A DNA stretch of 48,832 nt from an uncultured Lacinutrix sp. (lineage in GTDB: Bacteria; Bacteroidota; Bacteroidia; Flavobacteriales; Flavobacteriaceae): NCBI GenBank assembly GCA_937129145.1, contig CAKZMU010000021.1, positions 1 through 48,832 of the forward strand, written 5' to 3'. Made by a program: the position numbers and the translations under genes. How positions within the stretch are numbered: the stretch's first letter is position 1; each line of letters begins with the position of its first letter. Below are positions 33,062-42,760 of the stretch, one piece after another. The notes below the pieces were generated by a model, which saw only the letters and a program-made list of their open reading frames with translations, did no database searches and was not told the origin of the DNA.

Positions 33062-35869
33062 ATGAAGACTATTTTTCAATTTGTAATTGCTACTATTTTA
33101 GCTATTCCGTTGCTTTCTTTTTCGCAAGAATTACCACCTATAAATGAGTATGCACCAAATACATATAAAGCAGGCAGACAAAATTGGTCTATAACTCAAA
33201 CAGACGATAAAAAACTATACTTCGCAAACAATAAAGGACTTTTGGAATATAATGGAGCTAGATGGAGGTTGTATAAATCTCCCAATGAGTCCATAATGAG
33301 GTCTGTTAAAGCAATTGGAAATAGAATATATTCTGGTTGCTATATGGAATTTGGGTTTTGGACAAAAAACTCTTACGGGCAATTAAGCTATACATCGTTA
33401 ACAAAAAAGTTAAATATTCCCTTAAAAGAAGATGAAGAATTCTGGAATATTATAGAGTTTGAAGAGAGCATATTGTTTCAATCTCTTGACAGAATTTACA
33501 TTTATAGCTTAGTTGACGATACATACAATATTATTGATTCTAACTCAAGAATTACTAAAATATTCAATGTAAATGATGCTATATACTTTCAGCGTATTAA
33601 TGAAGGTATTTTTAAAATTGAAAACGGAAGGGACATTTTATTTATAAATGACTTGGAAATTGTGGATGAAGTTGTGATTAATATTTTTCAGCACAATGAA
33701 AATTTATTGATTCAAACACAAGATAATGGAATTTATACCTTTAATAACAATCAATTAAAAGAATGGGACATCTCAAGAAATAACAACTTATCAAATTTAA
33801 GTGTATATAGTAGTGCATACCTAGAAAATGGGAGTTTTGCCTTTGGTACCATTTCAAATGGTCTGGTTTACCTAAATAAAGGAGAGATAACGTTTGAAAT
33901 AAATCAAAAAAATGGACTCTTTAATAATACTGTTTTGTCTGTTTTTGAAGATATAGATAACAATATATGGTTGGGGTTAGATAATGGAATTAATAATATA
34001 AATATAAGCTCACCACTTAGAGTTTTTTATGATTATGTTGGAGCTTTAGGTTCTGTTTATACTTCAGCAGTACATGACGGAACTCTATATTTAGGAACCA
34101 ATCAAGGTCTGTTTTACAAAAACACATCTGATATTGGCGGTTTTCAATTTGTAAATAATACTAAAGGTCAAGTATGGAGCTTAAATGTTATAGCTAACAA
34201 ACTGTTTTGCGGACATAATTCAGGAACATTTCTAATAAATGGGAATTCTGCTATCAAAATTTCAAGCGAACAGGGAATTTGGAACTTAAAGCAATTGCCT
34301 CACTTACCAAATCTAATTTTACAAGGAGGTTACAATGGCTTATCTGTTTTAGAAAAAAAGGAAGGACAATGGTCGTTTAGAAATAAAATTGATGGTTTTG
34401 AAATATCGTCACGTTTTTTCGAAGTATATAATGAGAATAACATATTGATTAACCATGAGTATAAAGGAGTATTTCTAATAGAGGTCACTAATGATTATAA
34501 AACAGCAACAAAGGCAAAAGAATTGAGTATTGCCAAAGGACTAGGGTCTAGTTTAACTAAGTATAACCAAGATATTTTTTATGCTTTTAAAGATGGTGTT
34601 TTTAAATATAATACGTCTAAAGAAGAATTTACTAAAGACCCAGATTTTAGTAAAATTTATGACAGTACAAGTTATGCATCTGGTAAATTAATGTTGGATG
34701 AAAGTACCAATTCGTTAGTTGGACTCTCTAAAACGCATATTAGTTTTGTATCACCAAGTAAATTGAGCTCTAAACCCAGCATTAATAAAATTTATTTACC
34801 AGCCGACCTTAGTGATAAAATATTTAGTTATGAAAGCGTATTAAGTCTAGGTGACAATCAATATTTATTTGGGACATCTAGAGGTTATTTAATAGTTAAT
34901 TTAAATAGAAACCAAAACAATAACAATTATCAAGTAAATTTAAATTTAGTTGAAAATAGTAGAAGTAAGAATCAAGATAGCCTTACGCTTGTTGATAAAT
35001 CTAGAAAAGAAATATTTGAAAACCCAGAGCATAATTTCAAATTCTCATTTAGTGTCCCAGACTACTCAAAATTTAGTGTTAAGGAATATCAGTATAAGTT
35101 AGAAGGTATCTACGATTCATGGAGTACATGGTCCACACGCTCTTCTGAGTTTTTCGAAAACTTGCCCTATGGCGATTACACTTTTAAGGTAAGAGGAAAA
35201 GTAGGCGATACAATAACAACCAACGAAGCATCATATTCTTTTAAAATTAAACGTCCCTTACTATTGTCGAATATGGCAATTGCTATTTATGTGTTGTTGT
35301 TTTTACTGGCAATAATATTAATACACCATTTTTATAAATCGTATTACAAAAAGCAAAGGGAAAAGCTGTTGCAAAAAACCCAAAAGGAATTAGAGCATAA
35401 AGAACTTGAGAATAAGCAACAGTTAATGAAGCACAAAAATGAACGCCTAGAGCAAGATATTAATAGTAAAAATAGGGAGTTGGCTATCTCAACTATGAGT
35501 TTGATTAAAAAGAACGAGTTTTTAAATAATATTAAATCTGAATTAATAAGCACTAAAGACGGTAACATGGCTCATGTTGTTAAGTTGATAGATAAAAACT
35601 TGAACAATACAGATGATTGGAAATTGTTTGAAGAAGCCTTTAATAATGCCGATAAAGACTTTTTAAAGAAAATGAAAGAAATCCACCCAAAACTTACACC
35701 AAACGATTTACGCTTATGTGCTTATTTAAGGCTTAATTTATCTTCAAAAGAAATTGCTCCATTACTAAACATTTCGCCAAAAAGTGTCGAAGTAAAACGA
35801 TATCGATTGCGAAAAAAAATGGGTTTAACCCATGAATCTAGCTTGACAAATTATATTTTGGAAGTGTGA
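33062..35869 (+). CDS. Membrane sensor with triple-Tyr (Y_Y_Y) domain and LuxR-type HTH; likely PUL regulator
   Basis: 935 residues. Signal peptide 1-21 (ends LSFSQ). Residues about 25-655 form a two-propeller periplasmic sensor of the type found in Bacteroidota hybrid two-component systems (recurring NNKGLLEYNG, NIWLGLDNGINNI, LYLGTNQGLFY). A Y_Y_Y domain covers about 660-735 (YQYKLEGIYDSWSTWS), one membrane helix lies at about 738-760, then a coiled coil (760-830) and a LuxR/GerE-like HTH at about 877-930 (LTPNDLRLCAYLRLNLSSKEIAPLLNISPKSVEVKRYRLRKKMGL). There is no kinase or receiver domain, so signal passes directly from sensor to DNA-binding domain. It sits just upstream of susC on the same strand and is the obvious candidate to control the PUL. 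Confidence 0.88.
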   Translation: MKTIFQFVIATILAIPLLSFSQELPPINEYAPNTYKAGRQNWSITQTDDKKLYFANNKGLLEYNGARWRLYKSPNESIMRSVKAIGNRIYSGCYMEFGFWTKNSYGQLSYTSLTKKLNIPLKEDEEFWNIIEFEESILFQSLDRIYIYSLVDDTYNIIDSNSRITKIFNVNDAIYFQRINEGIFKIENGRDILFINDLEIVDEVVINIFQHNENLLIQTQDNGIYTFNNNQLKEWDISRNNNLSNLSVYSSAYLENGSFAFGTISNGLVYLNKGEITFEINQKNGLFNNTVLSVFEDIDNNIWLGLDNGINNINISSPLRVFYDYVGALGSVYTSAVHDGTLYLGTNQGLFYKNTSDIGGFQFVNNTKGQVWSLNVIANKLFCGHNSGTFLINGNSAIKISSEQGIWNLKQLPHLPNLILQGGYNGLSVLEKKEGQWSFRNKIDGFEISSRFFEVYNENNILINHEYKGVFLIEVTNDYKTATKAKELSIAKGLGSSLTKYNQDIFYAFKDGVFKYNTSKEEFTKDPDFSKIYDSTSYASGKLMLDESTNSLVGLSKTHISFVSPSKLSSKPSINKIYLPADLSDKIFSYESVLSLGDNQYLFGTSRGYLIVNLNRNQNNNNYQVNLNLVENSRSKNQDSLTLVDKSRKEIFENPEHNFKFSFSVPDYSKFSVKEYQYKLEGIYDSWSTWSTRSSEFFENLPYGDYTFKVRGKVGDTITTNEASYSFKIKRPLLLSNMAIAIYVLLFLLAIILIHHFYKSYYKKQREKLLQKTQKELEHKELENKQQLMKHKNERLEQDINSKNRELAISTMSLIKKNEFLNNIKSELISTKDGNMAHVVKLIDKNLNNTDDWKLFEEAFNNADKDFLKKMKEIHPKLTPNDLRLCAYLRLNLSSKEIAPLLNISPKSVEVKRYRLRKKMGLTHESSLTNYILEV

Positions 35870-36170
35870 TAGCTTAACAAGTCTTAAAAAAACCACAACA
35901 TTACCACTACAAACTTTTTTTTAACGCTATTTCTGTGCTTTTTGCTTTAACTGCACATTACTCGTATTTACTAGTGTTTTATTGATGAATTAACAATTAA
36001 AGTGTGCTTTTTTTATCATGTATGCTTTTTGTTTAGGTGTTTTTTGCAAATTTCTTAAATCATATATTTAGTTTTATAAAGTTCGAAAATCACATACAAC
36101 TTGTTTTGAGAATTTACTCAAAAAAAAGAAAACTTAACAGGGATATGTGAATTATAAAAACTCAATTTAT
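35870..36170 (+). other. Non-coding region upstream of the PUL
   Basis: About 300 bp with no gene, very rich in A and T. It holds the predicted PUL promoter at 36044-36070 and a leader of about 100 bp. I see no convincing terminator for the regulator gene, so some read-through into the PUL is possible. Confidence 0.6.
36044..36070 (+). promoter_or_regulatory. Predicted promoter of the beta-glucan PUL
   Basis: TTG at 36044-36046, a 16-bp spacer, then TATATTTA at 36063-36070, one mismatch from TAnnTTTG. The spacer equals that of the two better promoters in this window (4248-4274 and 10562-10588). The regulator at 33062 would be expected to bind just upstream. Confidence 0.45.
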
Positions 36171-39100
36171 ATGAAAGGAATTTTAGGAATACTAATTACA
36201 TTGTTTGGGGTAATAACAATTAGTGCCCAAACTTTAGATGTAAAAGGAACTGTTCTTGATGAAACTGGAATGCCAATTCCAGGAGTAAACATTATTGTAA
36301 AGGGAACAACCAAAGGAGCATCGACCGATTTTGATGGAAACTTCACAATGAAAGATGTATCCGTAGGGTCGGTTTTATCATTTAGTTATATTGGATATGT
36401 AACTTATGAGTTTACTGTCAATGACAATTCAGATATCAATGTTCAACTACAACCAGATGTTGCTCAATTGGATGAAGTAGTCGTAATTGGTTATGGAACT
36501 CAAACCAAAAAAGAAATTACTGGAGCAGTTTCGGTAGTATCAAGTGAAACTATTGAAAACTTAAAACCAACTCGTGTTGAGCAAGCATTACAAGGTCAAG
36601 TAGCTGGTGTAAATATTACATCTACTTCAGGTTCACCAGGTAGTGCAGCAACTATTAGCATTAGAGGTATCTCTACAAATGGTGACAGTAGACCGTTAAT
36701 ATTGGTAGATGGAAACGTAATTGAAGATTTAAGCGTTGTAAACCCTAGCGATATTGAAACAGTTAATGTTTTAAAAGATGCTACAGCTGGAATTTATGGT
36801 GTTAGAGCTGCAAATGGTGTTATTTTAATCACGACAAAAGGAGGTCGCAAAGAAATGCCATTAACTATTGACTATACGGCTTATGGTGGTTTTCAGCAAA
36901 CAACTAGAAAAATACCAACCTTAAATGCAACAGAATATGCAATTCTTACAAACGAAGCATTTGCAGCAGGAGGTCAAGCAATTCCGTTTACAGACCTTTC
37001 AGTTTTAGGAAAAGGTGTTGATTGGCAAGACGAAGTATTTCAGGACGCTCCTATATTCAACCATTCTATAACATTAAAAGGAGGGAAAGCAAAATCTAGC
37101 TATGCATTTAGTTCTTCTTTCTTAACACAAGATGGAATTGTAGGAGGGAAAAAAGCAAACTTCTCTCGTTTTACTAAAAGAGCAGATTATAAAGTAGATA
37201 TTTTAGAAAATTTCAAGTTTAACTCTGGAATTATTTTCACACATACCAATAGAAGTGTGCTAGCAGAGTCTGGACTTGGGTCGGTATTATTTAACGCATT
37301 AAATATGGCACCAACATTTTCTATAAGAGACGCTAATGGAGATTTTACGTATGCTGAAGGATTAGGAAATGAAGTTATTAATCCACTAGCGCAAATAGAA
37401 GACTCTTATAATAAAACAGCGGTAGATAAAATAAGTGGAAACGCAGGATTGTCTTATAGTTTTTTAGACAATTTTACTGTGCAATCCAACTTCCAGTTTA
37501 ACTATTCTCAAGTAAAAGGGTTTGTGTTTAGACCAGAAGTATTTTACGGAAGCGGAAAAGTTTTCAATATTTTTAGAAATGAAGTAGCCGAAACAAAAAA
37601 TTACTTTAGAGACTACACTTTTGATGGTTTAATAAAATATGAAAACAGCATTAATGATATGCACAATATTAAAGCTTTAATAGGAACTTCAGTATTTAAA
37701 ACCTCAGGTTTATTTACTGGAAGAAGAGCTTTTGACGTTTTAGGAAATAAAGTTGAAAATGCTAGTGTTGATAAAGCTTCTAATGAAGAAAACATTAATC
37801 AAGCATTAGGATACAATCCAACGTTTGACTCGCGTTTATTGTCGTATTTCGCAAGATTGCAATATGATTTTAAAGGAAAATATTTATTATCAGCTGTAGT
37901 TAGACGAGATGGCTCAACTAAATTTGGACCAAAAAATAAATTCGGTTATTTCCCTTCAGGCTCTATTGGTTGGGTAGCTTCAGATGAAAGCTTCCTTGAA
38001 AACAATAGCTTTATTAGCTTCTTGAAGTTTAGAGCGTCTTATGGTATTTTAGGAAACGATAGAATTCCAGATTTTAGATATGTGTCGCTACTTAATGGAG
38101 AAGGAACTTATGTGTTTAATGATGAATTGGTATTTGGTGCTGCAGCTGGTGCAGTAGCCAATCCTGAAATTAGATGGGAAAAGCAAAAAACACTAGATGT
38201 TGGTGTTGACCTAAGAATATTAAATAATAAAGTAGATATCACTGCCGATTACTTTAAGCGTAGAACTGATGACCTATTAGTTGTACCACAAGTATCTGGG
38301 TTATTAGGTATTGCAGCACCAGGTTCAGGGGCTCCAGTAGTTAATGCAGGTTCTGTAGAAAATAAAGGTTTTGAATTTGCAATTGGATATTCTGACCAAA
38401 TAGGAGAAAATTTCAAATTCAATATTAAATACAATGCAACCATGATTGATAACGAAGTAATATCAGTTAGTGGTGCAGATGACTTCTTAGCTGGAGGTTC
38501 ATTTGGTGTAGGTCAAGAACCACCTTCTCGAATGGAAGCAGGTTATCCAATAGGATATTTTAGAGGTTACAAAACCGATGGAATTTTCCAAAACCAAGCA
38601 GAGGTTAATAATTACCCAACAATAAACAATGCTGTTCAACCAGGAGATTTAAGATTTGTTGATACAAATGGAGATGGAGTTATTGATGAAGATGATAAAA
38701 CAAATTTAGGGGACCCAATTCCTGATGCTACAATGGGATTAAACATCTCATTCGATTATAAGAATATTGATTTTGGAGCTTATGCCTTTGCATCCATTGG
38801 AAACGAAATAGTACGTAATTACGAAAGAGACCAACAATTAACCAATAGAAGCTCTTACTATTTAAATAGATGGACTGGAGATGGTACTAGTAATACTTTT
38901 CCAAGAGCTACTACAGGAGCAACTTCAAATAGCTTATTCTCAGACTTCTTTGTTGAGGATGGTTCTTTTGTAAGACTACAAAACGTACAATTAGGGTATA
39001 CTTTTTCAGATAAAGTATTAAACAACCCTAAAATTAGCAAATTTAGAATTTATGCTTCGGCAAGTAACTTATTTACGTTAACCGAGTATAAAGGATATGA

Positions 39101-39200
39101 CCCAACAGCTTCAACAGGTGAAGCTATTGGCGGAGGAATAGATTATGGGTTTTACCCAAATCCGAAAACATTTTTACTAGGAGTAAACTTAAAATTTTAA
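36171..39200 (+). CDS. susC: SusC-family TonB-dependent transporter
   Basis: 1009 residues from the ATG at 36171. A GTG at 36147 is in frame and would add eight residues; I prefer the ATG because it gives a normal signal peptide (MKGILGILITLFGVITISAQ). A carboxypeptidase-regulatory-like domain (about 22-95: VKGTVLDETGMPIPGVNIIVKG, DFDGNFTM) precedes the plug (about 100-230: LDEVVVIGYGTQTKKEITGAVS, RPLILVDG) and a 22-strand barrel ending LLGVNLKF. It imports bound oligosaccharides across the outer membrane with the SusD lid encoded 9 bp downstream, using TonB energy. The enzymes in the operon point to laminarin-type beta-1,3-glucan as substrate. Confidence 0.95.
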   Translation: MKGILGILITLFGVITISAQTLDVKGTVLDETGMPIPGVNIIVKGTTKGASTDFDGNFTMKDVSVGSVLSFSYIGYVTYEFTVNDNSDINVQLQPDVAQLDEVVVIGYGTQTKKEITGAVSVVSSETIENLKPTRVEQALQGQVAGVNITSTSGSPGSAATISIRGISTNGDSRPLILVDGNVIEDLSVVNPSDIETVNVLKDATAGIYGVRAANGVILITTKGGRKEMPLTIDYTAYGGFQQTTRKIPTLNATEYAILTNEAFAAGGQAIPFTDLSVLGKGVDWQDEVFQDAPIFNHSITLKGGKAKSSYAFSSSFLTQDGIVGGKKANFSRFTKRADYKVDILENFKFNSGIIFTHTNRSVLAESGLGSVLFNALNMAPTFSIRDANGDFTYAEGLGNEVINPLAQIEDSYNKTAVDKISGNAGLSYSFLDNFTVQSNFQFNYSQVKGFVFRPEVFYGSGKVFNIFRNEVAETKNYFRDYTFDGLIKYENSINDMHNIKALIGTSVFKTSGLFTGRRAFDVLGNKVENASVDKASNEENINQALGYNPTFDSRLLSYFARLQYDFKGKYLLSAVVRRDGSTKFGPKNKFGYFPSGSIGWVASDESFLENNSFISFLKFRASYGILGNDRIPDFRYVSLLNGEGTYVFNDELVFGAAAGAVANPEIRWEKQKTLDVGVDLRILNNKVDITADYFKRRTDDLLVVPQVSGLLGIAAPGSGAPVVNAGSVENKGFEFAIGYSDQIGENFKFNIKYNATMIDNEVISVSGADDFLAGGSFGVGQEPPSRMEAGYPIGYFRGYKTDGIFQNQAEVNNYPTINNAVQPGDLRFVDTNGDGVIDEDDKTNLGDPIPDATMGLNISFDYKNIDFGAYAFASIGNEIVRNYERDQQLTNRSSYYLNRWTGDGTSNTFPRATTGATSNSLFSDFFVEDGSFVRLQNVQLGYTFSDKVLNNPKISKFRIYASASNLFTLTEYKGYDPTASTGEAIGGGIDYGFYPNPKTFLLGVNLKF

Positions 39201-39209
39201 TTAGGTATT

Positions 39210-40664
39210 ATGAAAAATTTAAAAATCAAAAATATAATTTTACTACTGTTAGTAACCATTTCATGTAGTGATGATTTTGTTGAAGTAAATTCTAGAGACC
39301 GAAACTCTGAAGATTTTTTCAACACAGAAGCAGAATATCAAGAAGCTCTTGTAGCTGCTTATGATGCACTACAAGCATCGTATCTTAATGTAATGTTAGG
39401 AGAAATTGCATCAGATAATACATTGGCTGGAGGAGAAAGCGCAACAGATGTTCCTGGAATTCAAGAAGTAGACGATATGGTGCATACACCAATAAACCAA
39501 CAATTAAGGGATATTTGGAACAATATGTATGCAGGAATAAATCGTGCAAACTTTATTTTAGAATTTCAAGACAAAACAGATTTTACTGGAAAAAACGAAG
39601 TTTTAGCTCAAGCAAGATTTTTAAGAGCATATTATTACTTCGAGCTTGTTAAATGGTTTGGAGACGTGCCTTTAGCAGTAGATAAAAGAATTCAATTTGG
39701 AGACCAATTTACAATAGACAGAACGCCAAAAGCTGAAATTTATGCTCAATTAGAGCTAGATTTAATGTATGCGGCTGACAATTTACCTTATGTTCAATCT
39801 CAAACTGGTAGAATAACAAAAGGAGCAGCACAAGCATTATTAGGAAAGATATACTTATTTCAAGATAAATTTGATGAAGCTGCTGATGTGCTAGAAGATT
39901 TAATTGATAATGGACCACATGATTTAGTTGCAGACTATTCAACAATTTTTGAAAATGATAATGAAAATAATATTGAATCTGTTTTTGAAGTTCAGTATTC
40001 CGACTTAGAAGGTGCAGGATTTGGATGTTTGCAATGTAGTGAAGGTAATGTAGCAGTTGGTTTTAACGGAATAAGAAATTATAATGGACCAATGTTTGAA
40101 TCTGGATTTAGTTTCAACGTTCCTGTTCAAGAAATTGTAGATGAATTTGAAGCAGGAGATGTTAGAAAAGATATAGCAATACTTGATATAGTTGATTGGG
40201 CAGCAAACACAGGTGCTACATATGTTGAAGGTTACGAACACACAGGATACTACAACAGAAAATATATTTCAAGACAAGGAGATTCAAACATTGGAGATGC
40301 AAATCTTACAAACCCTAATAACTATAGATCCATTCGTTTTGCAGATGTGTTGTTAATGGCAGCTGAGGCTTTAAATAGAGGGAGTATTAGTGATACAAGA
40401 GCTGCAATGTATTTGAATAGGGTTAGAACAAGAGCCATGTTACCTGATGTAAACTTTACAGGTACAAACTTAACCAACGCTATTTATAAAGAAAGAAGAG
40501 TTGAGTTAGTAGGAGAAGGACACCATTTTTTCGATTTGGTTAGAACAGGAAGGGCTGCACAAGAAATAAATGGGTTTGTTTCTGGAAAGCACGAACTCTT
40601 TCCAATACCTTCTATAGAAATACAATTAGCTGGTAACAGATGGAATCAAAACCCAGGATATTAA
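39210..40664 (+). CDS. susD: SusD/RagB-family surface glycan-binding lipoprotein
   Basis: 484 residues with a lipoprotein signal (LLLLVTISC, Cys19) followed by SDD, the acidic stretch that usually sends lipoproteins to the surface in Bacteroidota. The SusD opening (NSRDRNSEDFFNTEAEYQEALVAAYDALQ), TPR-like helices (LAQARFLRAYYYFELVKWFGDVPL, AAQALLGKIYLFQDKFDEAADVL) and ending (IYKERRVELVGEGHHFFDLVRTG, NPGY) are all present. It forms the lid of the SusC barrel and binds glycan. It lies 9 bp from susC and 12 bp from the next lipoprotein gene. Confidence 0.95.
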   Translation: MKNLKIKNIILLLLVTISCSDDFVEVNSRDRNSEDFFNTEAEYQEALVAAYDALQASYLNVMLGEIASDNTLAGGESATDVPGIQEVDDMVHTPINQQLRDIWNNMYAGINRANFILEFQDKTDFTGKNEVLAQARFLRAYYYFELVKWFGDVPLAVDKRIQFGDQFTIDRTPKAEIYAQLELDLMYAADNLPYVQSQTGRITKGAAQALLGKIYLFQDKFDEAADVLEDLIDNGPHDLVADYSTIFENDNENNIESVFEVQYSDLEGAGFGCLQCSEGNVAVGFNGIRNYNGPMFESGFSFNVPVQEIVDEFEAGDVRKDIAILDIVDWAANTGATYVEGYEHTGYYNRKYISRQGDSNIGDANLTNPNNYRSIRFADVLLMAAEALNRGSISDTRAAMYLNRVRTRAMLPDVNFTGTNLTNAIYKERRVELVGEGHHFFDLVRTGRAAQEINGFVSGKHELFPIPSIEIQLAGNRWNQNPGY

Positions 40665-40676
40665 AAAAAGATTATT

Positions 40677-42734
40677 ATGAAGAAAATTAAAATTATAATC
40701 GGTTCATTATTTGCATTTCTCCTAATTTGGAATTGTGCGGATGATGAGAATCTAGACTTTTTAGACAATGTAGTAGCGCCTACTAATGTATCTGCGTTAT
40801 TCCAAGTAACACAAGATAACTCTGGTTTAGTGACCATAACTCCAAATGGAGATGGTGCATCTAAGTTTAATATCCTTTTTGGTGATGGAACAGAAACTCC
40901 TGCTGAAGTAGATTTAGGTGAAACAATTTCTCACACATACGAAGAAGGTACTTATACAGTTAATGTTGAAGCTGTAGGTATTACTGGTTTAAAAACACAA
41001 ATTACGCAACCTTTGGTTGTGTCATTTAATGCACCAGAAAATTTAGATGTCTTAATTGAGAATGATGAAGCAATTTCTAAAAAAGTAAACGTAACGGTTA
41101 CTGCAGATTTTGCTGTATCGTATGATGTTTATTTTGGTGAAGATGGCAATGACACACCAGTTACGGCAAATATTGGAGAAGTTGCATCTTACACATATCA
41201 AGAAGCTGGAACTTACAGTATTAGAGTTGAAGTAATGGGAGCGGCAATTCAAACAACAGAATATACTGAAGATTTTGTTGTAACAGAAATTTTACAACCA
41301 ATCGCACCAGCACCAATACAGCCAAATAGAGCAACACAAGATGTTATTTCAATATTTAGTTCATACTATACAGATGAACCAGGTACAAATTACTTCCCAG
41401 ATTGGGGACAAGGAGGACAAGGTAGTAGTTGGGCATTATTTGATCTTAATGGAGACGAAATGTTACAATATATTAATTTAAGCTACCAAGGAATTGCATT
41501 AGCAGATGGAACATCAGTTGATGTTTCACAAATGGAATATTTGCACATGGATGTGTGGACGTCTGGAGATGCCTCAAGAATTGAAACATCGCTTATTAAT
41601 AATGCTTCTGGAACAGTTACTGAAGCGCCAGTTTGGAGCGACTTAACTGCTGGTGAATGGACAACCATTGAAATACCAATTTCTGATTATACAGATCAAG
41701 GATTAACAGTGACCGAGATTTTCCAAATGAAATTTGTTGGAGATTCTTGGGCAGCAGGAACGGTATTTATAGATAATATTTATTTCTATAGAGCACCAAC
41801 TGTAACAGGGCCTAGCGTAACACCAATTACATTTGAAACGCCTTATGAACTTAGTTCATTTGACGGTGGAGATATATCTGTAGTTGCAAACCCTGACACA
41901 AACGGAAACACATCAAGTATGGTAACACAAATGGTGAAAGGAACTGGTCAACCATGGGCAGGTTCAAAAATAACGTTACCATCACCATTCTCATTTGCTG
42001 GATCAACAACAATTACAGCCAAAGTTTGGTCTCCTAGAGCAGGATTGAATTTATTAATGAAATTTGAAGATAATGTACCATGGCCAAATGTTACTGGTAC
42101 TGCTGAAATTACAGCAACTACAACCGTAGCAAATCAATGGGAAGTATTAACCTTTGACTTTGCAGGGATAGATCCTGGAATAGATTGGTACAACATGGTG
42201 TTGATTATGGATAATGGAACAGTAGGTGATGGTTCTGCAAATTATACGATTTACATTGACGATATTTCATCAGATCCTATGTTAGACTTTGAACCAGAAT
42301 TTTCGCTAAGTAGTTTTGACGGTGGAGATATCTCAGTTATTGCAAATCCTGACACAAATGGAAATATATCAAGTATGGTGGCGCAAATGGTTAAAGGAGC
42401 TGGTCAACCTTGGGCAGGTTCAAAAATCACTGCACCTATACCATTTAGTTTTGCTGGAGGTACGATAGTTAAAGTAAAAGTATGGTCTCCTAGAGCAGGA
42501 TTAAATTTATTAATGAAATTTGAAGATGATGTACCATGGCCAAACGTAACAGGCTCTGCTGAAATTACCGCAACAACAACCGTAGCAAATCAATGGGAAG
42601 AATTAACATTTGACTTTGCAGGAATTGATACTGGAATAGATTGGTACAATATGGTGTTGATTATGGATAATGGTACAGTAGGAGATGGTTCGTCAAATTA
42701 TACTATATATCTTGATGATATTTCTCAAAATTAA
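40677..42734 (+). CDS. PKD-containing surface glycan-binding lipoprotein with duplicated C-terminal module
   Basis: 685 residues with a lipoprotein signal (LLIWNC, Cys20; then ADDE). Two PKD-like domains (about 33-115 and 117-203, each ending YTYEEGTYTV-like). A beta-sandwich carbohydrate-binding-like domain follows at about 217-372 (QDVISIFSSYYTDEPGTNYFPDWGQ, ending FIDNIYFYRAP), of a type I associate with laminarinase and beta-glucan PUL proteins. The rest consists of two near-identical modules (about 386-531 and 537-683; WSPRAGLNLLMKFED, DWYNMVLIMDNGTVGDGS), probably also CBM4/CBM-like. It takes the SusE/SusF position and should hold glucan at the surface. No catalytic motif is seen. Confidence 0.85.
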   Translation: MKKIKIIIGSLFAFLLIWNCADDENLDFLDNVVAPTNVSALFQVTQDNSGLVTITPNGDGASKFNILFGDGTETPAEVDLGETISHTYEEGTYTVNVEAVGITGLKTQITQPLVVSFNAPENLDVLIENDEAISKKVNVTVTADFAVSYDVYFGEDGNDTPVTANIGEVASYTYQEAGTYSIRVEVMGAAIQTTEYTEDFVVTEILQPIAPAPIQPNRATQDVISIFSSYYTDEPGTNYFPDWGQGGQGSSWALFDLNGDEMLQYINLSYQGIALADGTSVDVSQMEYLHMDVWTSGDASRIETSLINNASGTVTEAPVWSDLTAGEWTTIEIPISDYTDQGLTVTEIFQMKFVGDSWAAGTVFIDNIYFYRAPTVTGPSVTPITFETPYELSSFDGGDISVVANPDTNGNTSSMVTQMVKGTGQPWAGSKITLPSPFSFAGSTTITAKVWSPRAGLNLLMKFEDNVPWPNVTGTAEITATTTVANQWEVLTFDFAGIDPGIDWYNMVLIMDNGTVGDGSANYTIYIDDISSDPMLDFEPEFSLSSFDGGDISVIANPDTNGNISSMVAQMVKGAGQPWAGSKITAPIPFSFAGGTIVKVKVWSPRAGLNLLMKFEDDVPWPNVTGSAEITATTTVANQWEELTFDFAGIDTGIDWYNMVLIMDNGTVGDGSSNYTIYLDDISQN
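41832..42725 (+). repeat. Recent tandem duplication of a binding module
   Basis: Two modules with a period of 456 bp (152 codons). Over 139 aligned residues I count 17 differences (about 88% identity). DNA identity is also high, with long identical stretches around the codons for WSPRAGLNLLMKFED. Two linked binding modules should raise avidity for a polymer. Confidence 0.9.
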
Positions 42735-42760
42735 AAGGTAACGACAACAATAATAGAATT

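Noticed and set aside
36147..36170. GTG start for the SusC gene at 36147
   Set aside because: It adds NYKNSIY before a normal signal peptide. A purine-rich AGGGA lies only 3 bp before it, which is too close for a good ribosome site. It remains a possible alternative.
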